This document shows, piece by piece, positions 45,365-57,434 of a stretch of 64,000 nt of DNA (the stretch's first letter is position 1; the number at the start of each line of letters is the position of its first letter). The notes beneath the pieces were generated by a model. That model made no database searches, was not told the DNA's origin, and saw only the letters and a program-made list of their open reading frames with translations. Source of the DNA: Acytostelium subglobosum LB1 (Eukaryota; Evosea; Eumycetozoa; Acytosteliales; Acytosteliaceae); assembly GCF_000787575.1 (NCBI RefSeq), contig NW_012236503.1:124001-188000 (forward strand), in the 5' to 3' direction. Made by a program: the position numbers and the translations under genes.

Positions 45365-46351
45365 TCATTCTTCATTAGTTTGTTCAGTGCCATTGCCATT
45401 GCCAATACCATGGTAATCCAGTGGATTCAACCAGATGTCATCCTTGAATATCTTGTAGATCTCCATCTCTGTCTCCTCCGAATCGAACCATGAGAAGAAT
45501 GAAGGCTCATCATCTGGATTGTTTCGTCTAGTAATATCACTTCCATTCTTATACTGTAACTTGCAAGAGTTTGCCAGCACCTCACCATCATCTCCAATCC
45601 TATACTCCTTCCATATTGACTTGTTCTTGATCAAACTATTGGTCGAGAAGTTCTATGTTTGGGAATGAGAAAGTGAGTGATCGTGCCGCGATATGTCAAT
45701 GATTGATGACCAAGTTAAGTTACTTACAAACACGAATCGAACTGATAGACATGGTATTTCAGTAGTCTCCACTTTGAATGATGTCATGTGTGCAATGAGT
45801 TGACTATCACGGCCTGTGAACAATGATGACAACACTGGATGATTGTTAAACTAGATTGTTTGATTGTTTGAAATTAGTGTCGATCATTGATTGATAGATT
45901 GTGTTGAGTTGATGAGTTGATTGATCAATCAACATACAACAGTAATCCAGAATGATGGTATCTTATCAGTGAGTAGATCACGCTTCTTAAAGTGAGGAGT
46001 CATCAACTTAAATGTCTCTGTGTCTAGCTTCATCATCTCCTTTGCCATCTTCTTCTCAGTCTCTTCAATACCAAGTTGTACCTCTATAATATCATTCATG
46101 TCTACATTATTCGTATCATCATTCTCTGTTTGTGTCGTCTGTGTTGGTGTCTGCTTCTGTGTCGTCTGTGTCTGCTTCTGTGTCTGCTTCTGTGTCTGTG
46201 ATGTTGTTGTTGATGTTGATGTCGTAGTCTTCTTCGATGATGACTGAGATGGAGTATCTAGCTTTACACGCTTTGTCATCTGAGCTTGAGATTGATGTTG
46301 AGGTTGGGTCTTGGTTTGAGCCTTGACTTTCTTGTTCTTTGTATCACTCAT
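45365..46351 (-). CDS. SET/NAP family histone chaperone
   Basis: Three exons (46351-45938, 45850-45728, 45652-45365) give 274 residues. The first 85 residues are a Gln/Thr/Lys-rich tail with a KRVK-type basic patch. The NAP fold follows: the long dimerisation helix (VQLGIEETEKKMAKEMMKLD), then RDLLTDKIPSFWITVVFNNHPVLSSL, and the C-terminal FFSWFDSEET...IFKDDIWLNPLDYHG, all typical of SET. SET binds histones and inhibits PP2A and acetyltransferases in animals. The usual long acidic tail is almost absent; the protein ends GNGTEQTNEE, which is unusual for the family. Confidence 0.9.
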
Positions 46352-46532
46352 ATTTATTTATTTGTTTGTATGACGAAAGATGTTGTAAAAGACGAAGTTT
46401 CAAAAAAACGAATGTCCACATCATCAGAAGTCACCCTTTTACAAAAGTGATCAATATGACTTGGTCATTCATACAATCAATCAATCAATCGGTATCTGAT
46501 TCACATATACATACATCATATATATATATAAG

Positions 46533-49500
46533 ATGTTGGGTATCAAAAGATCAACGACAACGTTGATATCTTTGAATAGCTCACATAACTTGGCATTATC
46601 AACATCAATACGATCATTTGTTACACAGCATCTACAACATCAATCATGGACGACTACTCATACATCTACATCGACATCGACATCGACCTCGACCTCGACC
46701 TCGACAACAACATTGATCAATAACTCACAAACATACTCATATTCACAACTTGTGAGACATTGTACGACGACAACTTCGACGACTCCGCCAACGCCATCAG
46801 CACCCACATCGACGACGACACAGCCAACAACATCAACATCAACATCAACATCTGATCTTGACGAGATCAGAAAGCACCTCAATCATCTGCGCCAGGTCGA
46901 GAGTATCGCCAAGAAACACACGGACTTCATCACTGAACTACGCGAGGATATTGGACAGCTAATCGAAGCCAATGAGAGACTCTTGGAGAGGCCGCATCTC
47001 CATCACCTGGGCAAACTGATACCCGAATTGTTCAGCGAGCAGCAGCTGAAGGAATTGGAGTCCTACATCGAGAACAATCAACAGAAACCCTCCGAGATGT
47101 ACAGGGAGCTGCGTTCGCAGGGCCATAGAGAGGTCGTTGAAACGGCCAACATTCTTAAGAGGCTCTCCAGCTACTTTAATAAGAAGTTGGTGCTTGTATA
47201 CCCTGCTGCTGCTGGACAACAGCAACNAACAACAATTGGAGAACAATGATAACGATGGCAACAATGGCAACAATGGCNAATGATGGGGATCACCTGAAAT
47301 GGCTGGCCGCCACCTACAATCCGCCCAGTTGGATCAAGACACGTATTAAGTACAACCAAACTAAGCTCCTCGAGGATGATCAACAACAACAACTACATCA
47401 ACATCCAACAACAACACCAACGATACAGCCAACTTCGGATATTCAAGAGAGAGCAGTGAATGAGGTTGTTGTCAAGGATATTGAGTTGCCGACGCAAACA
47501 AAGATATATCCTCCCAAGCCTTTGGTGAAGGGTCAGCAGCAGCCAGGTGTCGCCGACACTCCAGAATCAACTACAGATGCCAATCCAGAAGAGACTGAGG
47601 AGGCCTCCATTCAATCGCAACAGAGACAACTACAACAACAATTGGTCATGCAACAACAGATGCTACAGAGTCTGTTACAAATCCAACAACCACAGACACA
47701 GACACAGACACAGCCACAGACAAAGGATGGAAAGGCACAGTCGTCAATTGAGGACGTAGATGATATTATAAAGAAGGCGAAGCAAAAGTCAGTGCAACAG
47801 GAACAGCAACAGCAACAACAACTACAATTACAACAACAACTACAACAACAACAACAACATCTACAACAACAACAACAACAACATCTGCAGAAACAACTGC
47901 AACAACAATACCAAGAGATGAAGAAAAAGAAGAAGGTGGAAGAAGTAATAATAATAGAGGATGAAGTGGAAGTGGAAGAGAAAGAGAAAGAGAAGGATGA
48001 AGAGGAACAGGAACAGGAACAGCAGGCCGAAGGAACGACATACTCTCCACTGCTGCCAGAGTTTTACCTTCAGAAGCAACAGAAGCTGCAGAAGATGCAG
48101 CAGCAGCAGAAGATTCAGAAGCAACAACATATAAATCCTCTACAACAACAACAACAGATCGCGCAGCAACAAGCCCAGCAGCAATATAATCAATCCAAGC
48201 AGCAGTCCTCAAGGGCCATCCGCATCGAGAAGCAACAGCAGCCCGATCAGGCGATGTCACAACAACAACAACAGGACAAGCAACAACAGATGGTGCAAAG
48301 AATGCATCAGCAACATCAGGAGAAGCAACTACAGCAGCAACAGCAACAGCAACAGCAACAGGATCAGCCGCGTACTCAACGCCCGCCAAGGGAGGCCGCT
48401 TACAAGAAGAGTCCAGATCAGCTGCGATACCTGAGCGAGTCAATTACCCTCCCCAAGGTTGGTCATTGGAGATCCATCAAGCTACAGGAGAATACACTGG
48501 CCACGCCAATTCCATCGACACCAAATGAGCCCGAGAAGCAGGACACACACTCGCGCTACCAGTCCGAGCAGGCCGGCCAGTCAGCGAGCAGCCTGGCCGA
48601 CTTGCTGAGCATCCGCAACCTCGCCATCCTTGCATCAATCGCCGGCGCCCTGTTCCTCTACGAGGACTTTGCCAAGATGGTTCGCGACAGCAGTCCGTGG
48701 CGTGGACTGCGCGTGATGGTAACAGGCATCAAGGTCACCATCTACTACAAGTACTACCTGTACGGCCTGGAACGCACGGACAAGGCATTCGCCGAACAGC
48801 TCAAGATCGCCAACAAGAAGGCATCGGATGCCATCGTTGAGCTGTGCAAGCAGAACAAGGGAGTCTTTATCAAGTTTGCCCAGATCCTCGCTTCACTCGA
48901 CCACCTGCTGCCACGCGAGTACACTTCGGCCTTGGCCGCCTTCCAAGACCATGCCCCATACGAGCCCTTCGAAGAGGTGGTTCGTCTATTCAAGGAGGAG
49001 ACTGGCAAGCATCCAGATGAGATGTAAGTGTTGATGTTGTCGTTGTTTTGAATGATATGATATAGTCACTAACATTCAATCCAATCTGATCAACCCAGCT
49101 TTGAGGACTTCCACAGAGAACCAATAGCAAGTGCATCATTGGCACAGGTACACAAGGCCAAGTTAAGGCTGCCAAATGGTGAGACAAGGGAGGTGGCCGT
49201 CAAGGTTCAATATCCAGACCTGACAAGTCGATTCGAGAAGGACCTCCAATCGATATTCAATGTCATGCTATACATCAACTGGGTATGTTAGTCAATCACG
49301 TGATCAATCGCATGACAATCAATCGATCATATGCTGACCATCCAAACAACACAGATATTCCCAAGGTTCGAGTTTGGATGGCTGTTGCCAGAGGCTGAGC
49401 TATGCCTGACACAGGAATTGGACTTTGTTAATGAGGGCAGGAACTCGGAGAAGATCGCATCGATGTTCACTCACAATAAGCAACTCCACATACCCAAGGT

Positions 49501-50369
49501 TTATTGGGAGCAGACAAGCACGAGAATCCTGACGATGGAGTTCATACATGGTGTGCGCATTGACGATAACAAGGGTCTGGCGCGACTTGGCGTCGACGCC
49601 AACCAGGTTTACTCGCTGTTCTCCGAGGTGTTTGCCGACCAGATCTTTGTGCATGGATTCCTGCACAGCGATCCACATCCCGGCAACATCCTGGTGCGTC
49701 GCATGCCAAACAGCAGCAGCAGCAGGCCCCAGATGGTGCTCCTCGATCACGGCCTTTACAAGCAGATCGACGAGACTGTGCGTCTCAACTTCTGCATGTT
49801 CTGGAAGGCACTGTGCACTGGCGATGCCAAGGCCAGCGAGCACTATGCACGCGAGCTTGGCGCTGGCGAGTACTCCAAGTATCTCGGCAATCTACTCAAT
49901 CTCAGACCAGAGAACTCCAGGGAGAATCTAAGGATCATGAAGCGCGAGCTTGGCGACAATGCAATAGTGGCCATCACAGATATCCTTAAGAATCTACCCA
50001 AGGAAATATTACTCGTACTCAAGACAAAGTATGTACCTTTGGAAATTTTAAGTTGATCAGCTGACAATACGGTGATCACGTGACACTGATCAGCTGATAT
50101 CACTTTGATCACATGACTAACTTAAACAAAACAAACTAAACAGCAACTTGATCAGACAGATAACTACACACTTCAAGATTGAGAATGGATATATGATCAT
50201 GGCCAGGTCATGCATCAGGGGTATCTACAAGTCGAACAATATCTTCTCCAAGTTGAGCTACTATCTTCATCTTGCATTCTTCAACATTGCCATGCGACTC
50301 ATGGGCAGGTTGAGAAAGCAAACTGTTGATACTGCTACTGCACAAGCTTCAATGTCTCCACATCATTAA
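46533..50369 (+). CDS. ADCK1-type ABC1/UbiB atypical kinase with long N-terminal extension
   Basis: Four exons (46533-49023, 49099-49282, 49355-50028, 50144-50369) give 1190 residues once the Ns at 47227 and 47278 are treated as surplus; as written they split the gene in two. The N-terminus looks like a mitochondrial presequence (LGIKRSTTTLISLNSSHNL), followed by a Thr-rich run, a helical domain (about 110-225) and a very long Gln-rich region (about 320-620). A membrane helix (LAILASIAGALFLYEDF) precedes the ABC1 domain from about 770. Matches to human ADCK1: LDHLLPREYTS, SASLAQVHKA, VAVKVQYP, LELDF-like TQELDFVNEGRN, HSDPHPGNILV and LLDHGLYKQI. The KxGQ motif of ABC1 proteins reads KFAQ here. 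ADCK1-group proteins act in mitochondrial membrane and lipid or quinone homeostasis. Confidence 0.9.
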
Positions 50370-50714
50370 ATCACAATTCAATGATGTTGATGTTGATGGA
50401 TGATGAAACGTTACTTCATTTGTTTGTTTGTGTTTTCCACTCCTTTACATTCATTTCCATTCCTATTCATCCAAGATCAATGGTTTAATTTGATTTCCAC
50501 TCGAGTTTTCCATTTAACCCTTTTATGGAACAACGTTGGGGTCAAAGTGATGGAAATGAATATGGAAACTACCAATCATATGATCATCTAAAAGTTATAA
50601 ATAACAAGTCATGACTGATGTTGTTGATATCATCATACAAGCAACTTATTTTCTAACAAATAACTATACTACTACCCTATTAATTAAATTTTAATACTAC
50701 TATAACTTCTTACA
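50370..50714. other. Intergenic gap
   Basis: AT-rich, ending in a TATAA-type stretch before the next small gene. No other feature. Confidence 0.55.
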
Positions 50715-50903
50715 ATGTCAAAGTCAGGATCATCAAACTCTCACAATAACAATAGCAATGACAACCGTTCCAATCAAATGAACCCTAATCATTCATCTTC
50801 TGGACCCGGACACCATGCTGGATACTCTGGTGCTGGTGATAAAGCTGACCTCAACAATCATTCGAACCAAATGAACCCAAACAACACAAACTATGGAAAG
50901 TGA
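50715..50903 (+). CDS. Small Asn/Ser-rich protein with repeated SNQMNPN motif
   Basis: 62 residues, no signal peptide or membrane helix. The motif SNQMNPN occurs twice, at about 19-25 and 50-56, flanking a Gly/His-rich centre (GPGHHAGYSGAGDKADLNN). I recall SNQMNPN-type repeats in small dictyostelid proteins of unknown function, but I cannot name a family member. Codon use is AT-rich. The frame sits between an AT-rich promoter-like leader and a T-rich 3' region, which supports a real short gene. Confidence 0.65.
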   Translation: MSKSGSSNSHNNNSNDNRSNQMNPNHSSSGPGHHAGYSGAGDKADLNNHSNQMNPNNTNYGK

Positions 50904-51347
50904 TCACATTGACCAATGGCTAATCCATCATCCAATATCCAACATCTTCTACTTCAAATTCATCTTCAACATCAACATTGCCTCTGTTACTGAACAAAGC
51001 CCAATTCATTATTGTAATTAAATAAAGATGGATGGTCCAATCTCTTTTTCCGCAAACAATTTTTTGATCTTTTTTCGTTTTTTTTTGAGCCTCCATCACT
51101 CTGTTTTGCCCCTTCATCTCAACAAGATCTTATGTACATTTGGTCCACACACCATCAAAAACGCACTCAATTGATCAAAACCATTCATTCCATTTACATC
51201 ATCTTCAACGATAGTATTAACAACTACAACGAAGCATAGGATACCCTCACTCACTCAATCAATCACTCAATCAATCATTCAATATCGATCTAAGGTTGAT
51301 CTCATCACTCAATCACTTTTGTTGGTGACAGAACAACAACAACAACA
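50904..51347. other. Intergenic gap
   Basis: T-rich block at 51045-51088 (several TTTTTT runs), then ATCAATCA repeats up to the next gene. Nothing else recognised. Confidence 0.55.
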
Positions 51348-54300
51348 ATGGACTTTGTTAGAAAGATGGTGTCCAAGAAGAAGAGGAGGTTCGAATGGGG
51401 AAACTTTGACCTGGACCTCACTTATATCACCGATCGCATCATTGCCATGGGTTTCCCAAGCGAGTCCCTCGAAGGACTCTACAGAAACAACATGAAGGAT
51501 GTTCAACGATTCTTCACGACCCTCCATCCAGGGCGCTACAAAGTGTTCAATCTGTATGTTTGATTGAATGATTGATCACATCTACTCACCAATCAATCAC
51601 TCACTCACTCACTCACTAACCCATCTTGGAACAATCAATCAATCAGATGCACAGAGCGAAAGTACACTCATGATAAGTTTGGAAATAATGTTAGCGAGTA
51701 TCCATTTGATGATCATAATCCTCCACCTTTGGAAATGATTGCAGAGTTTTGTGTGGATGTGGAGAGATGGCTGGAGGAACATCCTGAGAATGTGGTGGCC
51801 GTACATTGCAAGGCCGGCAAAGGAAGGACAGGAACAATGATCGCCTGTTGGTTGTTGTACAGTCGTCAGTGCCAGACAGGCTCGGAATCGATCAGGATGT
51901 TTGGCAACAAGCGAACTCATAATGGCAAGGGCATCACCATACCAAGTCAAGCGCGCTACGTTCGCTACTTTGAAGCGCAACTACAATATGGACGACCGAT
52001 TGTACCCGTGCCCACCATCACCAAAGTGTTGACAAGCATTGTCATCAATCCAATGCCCAGTGGTGTGGGCACTGGCAGTGGCAACATGGCACCATACCTG
52101 GCCATAGGCCAATGCGACAAGAACGTCTTCTACACTAAACCAATCGTATGTCTCACTCAGTCAATCATTGGAACTATTCCAATCACTCACTCACTCACTC
52201 AATCAATCACGTTCAAATTTAGAAAGCAAAGAAGGGCACGCACATTGTTGAGGTGGACTGCGGCAACATACTCTTGACCAATGATGTGAAGATACAGTTC
52301 TTCAACAACAACTCCAAGGGACATATGTTCAGCTTTTGTTTCCACACAGCGTTTGTCGATGGCGATAGGATGCACATCAGACGCATGGAGATCGACAAGG
52401 TGCACAAGGACACGACAAACAAGCATTTCCATCCCAACTTCTCGATCGAGTTGCACTTTGCCGAAGACCTCATCGATGACGAGCTCATTGAGGACTGTGT
52501 TGACTCGGCCCATCAATCTGCGGCCGACCAATCCGCACCTGCAGGCGGGGTCACCCGTCCATGGGCCGGCCAATCATCTGGCAACTTCCAAACAGGACTC
52601 ACCAAGCTGTACACAAGTGCTAGTCGCTCTAAACTCTTTGGAAGCAATTCAAACAATGGCAATAGCAATGATCATGAAAGTGGTGTACATATCAACAACA
52701 GAAAGATAACGAATCAGTTGTTTACATGTCCAAAGTGCACCAAACTGATCCTCCCTGGCGAAGTCTCACTCAATGATGGCACCAACAACTATCATTGGAG
52801 TTGCATGAAGTGCAACCTATGTCATCGATCTCTTTCAAACGAGAGCGGTAAGCATTCATTCACTCGCTCACTCGACGTCTGGAATCATTCCAATCAATCA
52901 ATCAATCACTAACAACAACATCAATCAAACACAGACATTTTGTTCCACGAGAGTGGCGATATTATGTGCTCAGACTGTGGCGCCAATAATGGCTTCTTCA
53001 AACAATGCTATGGATGCCACAAGGTTATCAAGACGACAGACTTTGAAGAGGTTGGCGAACACACATTCCATTCAACATGCTTCATGTGCTCTCTATGCTT
53101 TGTATATCTCACCGGCAAGGAGTTCACGATCAATGGCAACCTGCTAGAGTGTGCCAGATGCATTGAGCGAGAACGTGAGTTGTACAAGATCGAAGCCAAG
53201 CCTTTGGGTCAGGCCACAACTCCGCCCTGTCAAGCTGAGGGTCACCACCCCAACATCGTGAACTGCCACAAGTGTTGCCAGGCACTTGGTCTGCGGCCAC
53301 TGATCCTCGACATTGGCGCATGGCATCGCGGTTGCTTCTCCTGCACATGTTGCGAGAAGCTCATGGACACATCACTCTACTACATCAAAGACGAGCAGCC
53401 TGTCTGCAATGACTGTGACAAGAAGTTTAATGTATGTTATATTGACTAGGCCAATCTTGGACCCTGCACTAACACCCCGCCTGGAACCATCCCACCATCA
53501 TAGTTATTACTCGAGGAATTCTATTGTTTTGCGTGCAAGGAGATCATTGTGGACGAGGAGATGATGGATGCTTTGGGAGAGAAGTGGCATCTGTCATGTC
53601 TGGTGTGTACTATATGTAGAAAGAAGATTGATGGTCCATTTGGCGATGACAATGGTGTTGTCTACTGCAAGGAACACTTTGAAGACCTATTTGGAACAAA
53701 GTGTCAAGCATGCAACACCATCATTGTTGGTACATTCCTCAAAGTAGTAAGTATTACTCGCGCGCCACAACGTGTTGAGTCGACCCAGCACTAACATCAG
53801 TCACTGGAACTATTCCAACAATCAATCACTGGATGTATAGAATGGAAAGAACTTGCATCCACAATGCTTCACTTGTTATCAATGTGATAATGTACTTGAA
53901 GGTGGAACATACTTTTGCAAGGGAAACCATGAACTGTGTATGACTTGTAGGAATGTAGACTTGTTGAAACGAAAGACTCAGATACAACTCATTGGTACAA
54001 GGAACACATACAGAGCTGGAACAGCACCACTCAGTCCTGACCCATCAATGTCCATTGCGATGACAATCCAACAAGGTCAAGTCCAGGGTCAAGGTCAAGG
54101 TCAAAGCTATCAGATGTCATTCGCTCAAACAACCGCATCATCTGCACCATCTACCTCGCCAATCTCAACATTTGCGACATCACCATCCGAGTCGTTGGTG
54201 GATCGTCTTTCCACATCATCGTCTTCACCACTACCTCAACAATTCATGTTTGTCAAGAGATTGGATCCGACCAAGCAGTCCAAACGCATCAACATCAGTG

Positions 54301-54764
54301 AGATCAGGAATGCCAACATCACACCCACATCCACCACCACAGACACAGCTACCGTCTCTGTTTCCAGCCCTGTAGATAACAACAACAACAACATATTAAT
54401 ATGTCCCGAAGACATACCAACTGCCACCACCACGACAACGATCACCAACAACAACAATGGACAACATGGCACTCTTAGACTGCGAGAGAGGTCCATCCAA
54501 ATTTATCCATCATTCCACAGACAGATGGAACGCAACATACATTCACTCATGTCGACCACAATGTCGCCAATGTCACCAACATCACCAATCTCATCACCAC
54601 CTACATCACCAACATCTCCATCACCACCGACTTCACCAACATCACCGACTTCTCCAACATCATTGGCCGCGTCCAACTTCAAGTCAGCCAGACCAACCAA
54701 ATCAATGCACCCCAAGGAGTTCCTGCGATCTTCCATCAATGAGAATACACTGCCACAGCTTTGA
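51348..54764 (+). CDS. PTEN-type lipid phosphatase fused to five LIM domains
   Basis: Six exons (51348-51553, 51647-52145, 52223-52847, 52935-53431, 53504-53746, 53841-54764) give 997 residues. Every splice join is in frame and restores a domain. Residues 1-190 are a PTEN phosphatase ([20 protein letters not shown]) with Asp91 and the intact P-loop [10 protein letters not shown] (Cys123, Arg129). About 195-330 is the C2 domain ([18 protein letters not shown] to [10 protein letters not shown]). LIM domains start near 404 (CPKC), 468 (CYGC), 554 (CHKC), 612 (CFAC) and 668 (CQAC). The tail (about 740-997) is Ser/Pro/Thr-rich with a VQGQGQGQ run and many SP sites. It should remove the 3-phosphate of PIP3 and be recruited to actin or adhesion sites by its LIM part. 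The intron phases make fusion by misassembly unlikely. Confidence 0.92.
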
Positions 54765-55045
54765 TGCCTCTTGTCTGAGGCTTTGGCTTGGGGCAATGGT
54801 CCATAACACACACGATCACTCAAGGCCGGGCATTTATTTTGACAATTGTTTTTCGTCTTGTGTGAATGATTTTGTATTTTTTTGATTTTTTTTGAATCAA
54901 TCTAACTCACACATTCGCTAGCGACGACACGCATCCTCTCACTCGGGCACTCACACTCGTCGTACTTAGTGTACATTAAGTTGATATCGCTTATTCACCT
55001 ACTCTCGTATACGTTTCTATCTCCAAGTGTTATAATATATAGAAA

Positions 55046-55796
55046 ATGGTAGTTATCAATTGGATTCGCATGGATTAGAGAGTATCGCAACACAGTGTAG
55101 CAAGCATCATAAGAAGCGAACAGGATGGATGGATAGTTGGATGGATACAGGATGATTGATTGTGATGGATCGCTGCGATAACTGCTACACTGTGTTGCGA
55201 TGTATGGGTGGATGGATGTAGATACAGGATATTAACACTCAGTCTTGTTCGATATACTATAGACCAAGGGAACATACAGTTTTGGTCGTAGACACACCAA
55301 GTCTCACACCCTCTGCAGAAGATGTGGCAACCGTTCGTTCCACATCCAGAAGAAGACATGCTCAGGCTGTGGATACCCATCTGCCAAGACCAGAAGCTGT
55401 AGGTTATTCAATCATTATGCGACAGGATAAACAAAAGACAAGAAGACGACAACAACGAATCGTTCACGAACGACGAATGAATGAATCAATGAGCGAGACG
55501 AACATGCGACAATAAGCAGACTAGTGAACGAAGGAACGATATAGTTTGATCAACATACTCATTCTCTTTCATTACACGACATTTAGACAACTGGAGTGTT
55601 AAGGCCATCAGAAGAAAGACCACCGGCACTGGCAGAACCAGATACTTGAAGGTTGTCCAGAAGAAGTTCAACAGTGGTTTCAAGGAGGGTACGTAATCAT
55701 TATATATGTTGAAGCAACCTTGTTTAAATTCTAACATCTATCATCATCACTCTAGCTGCTTTGGCTGTCAAGAAGACCAAGACCGCTGCCAAGTAA
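55046..55796 (+). CDS. rpl37: Ribosomal protein eL37
   Basis: Four exons (55046-55048, 55263-55398, 55587-55688, 55756-55796) give 93 residues. The first exon is only the ATG, followed by a 214-bp intron (GTAGTT...ACTATAG). The protein reads [73 protein letters not shown] and a short Lys-rich end [10 protein letters not shown]. The two CxxC pairs form the zinc finger that binds 5.8S/28S rRNA in the large subunit. No single frame is long, so the gene is easy to miss. Intron 1 contains a perfect 19-bp inverted repeat. Confidence 0.95.
55084..55201. repeat. Perfect 19-bp inverted repeat inside rpl37 intron 1
   Basis: The arm at 55084-55102 (ATCGCAACACAGTGTAGCA) is the exact reverse complement of 55183-55201, with an 80-base spacer made largely of GGATGGAT repeats. 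The transcript of the intron would fold into a stable stem. It could be a small-RNA precursor, a structured intronic RNA or the trace of a small inverted-repeat element. No C/D-box pair fits at the stem ends. Confidence 0.85.
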
Positions 55797-57434
55797 ATAT
55801 TATAACGACCCACCCATTGGAGATAATAAATAACATGTTCCACCAAACTCTCTCATTCATTGTCTCTATCATTTGTGTTTATGCAATGGCCAATGGCACA
55901 AGCCATGGCGTAACGTCATGTTTCCAGACTTGCAGTTAATTAATTAACCATGGTTGGCAATCAATCTAGAAGCACCGATGTTGATCAACGATCAGTGATT
56001 GATTCGAAAATGTAGGTCCTTTGTGGATAGTCCCAATCCAACCTTTGGCTTGGACTTCCAAAGGTGGTATTGGTATTTGTTCCTCCCAAAGCCATGAAGA
56101 ATTGTCACCTCTATGATTGTACGACGAAACTAATCGAATACCATCTGGGTAAAAAGGTTTAGTAGTTGGTGGATAAATGGATGGTGAATGTGTCTGCCCA
56201 ATGATGGTGGGCCATTACACTCTTAGCTCCTACAACCTAACCAATAAGTATGAGCTCATCATGATTTGAGGGCCTTCCAAAGTTGTGGATGTTGTATCAC
56301 TCTCTGAAGATAGATGGATTCTACCATTATGTTAATAATGGGTCTGTTCAGGTCAAGGTCTTCATGACTGATTAGACAGGTCGGTGGCCCATTAGCCAAA
56401 CACCGACCCAAATATCTATCCAATACGGTGATCACCCATCACGATATCCTTCTACGTTTGTCGAGGTGGGGTTTGAGCCATCCGAGCCCACAACTTCCAA
56501 GTTTACCTGACTGTAAGGATGACGACGGCACCTTGCTTCGCACCCATCGGCCCATTGTTCTAACCCACCCATCATCCAGATTTATCTATTTGGATGGGTC
56601 TGACCATGTGCAAGGTTTTGTTTTTTTTGTTTCTTTTTTTGATCAATCGCCCACCCCCAGGATTGTGCGAAGTATGTGTGAGTGTGAGTGTTTTCTGATT
56701 GATCAATCAAAGCTACAAGGCCCTGTCACCTTTGGTTCCATTTGTTTGTTATTGTGTGATTTTTTAATAATAATAATTGTAATTAATTGTAAGTTTGATG
56801 TTTTTGATCACACTACCTCCTCTCCTTTCCTCTCTCCTCTCACCCCCAGCCATGTACTTGTTTGGTAGTGCTGTTTGGATTGGTGCGATCCATCATTGAC
56901 ATCTACCCTTACCTACCTTACTACTCACTCATTCATTTACACTTACTTATATTTACTTCTTCATCTTCATCAACAATAATATTTATCCAACAAACACACA
57001 CAACTTTACAGAACAGGTACATAATGGTTCCCTCTCTCTCACTCTCTCTGCTCTCACTCACAAACAAATAATATTGTCAACAACACTTCACTCACTCCAG
57101 CCATCAATTTCCAACACGATCACCCATCATTCACACACACACACACATACATTCACACACACACAACATATAAACAATCATGATCAAAAGACCATAAGAG
57201 GAAATAGCTCACATTTGTTTGTGAACCCCTTTAAATTGAAAGGGTAGTGATGTGTGTGTTTATACACTGGAACTCCACCATCCCATCATCCTATCCCATC
57301 CATTCCATACCATACCATACCACTGCATACACTCAATCAATCATTTCACTTCCACTGCTACTTCATCCATCATACACATACACACACACACACACACATA
57401 AACACACAATCACTCTTACTCTCTCTTAAGTAAT

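Noticed and set aside
47766-48443. 225-residue minus-strand frame in the Gln-rich region of the ADCK1-type gene
   Set aside because: Val/Ala-rich product of reading CAA/CAG repeats on the opposite strand.
56428-56868. 146-residue plus-strand frame in the long gap
   Set aside because: Composition follows low-complexity sequence, no domain, no upstream promoter-like AT block.
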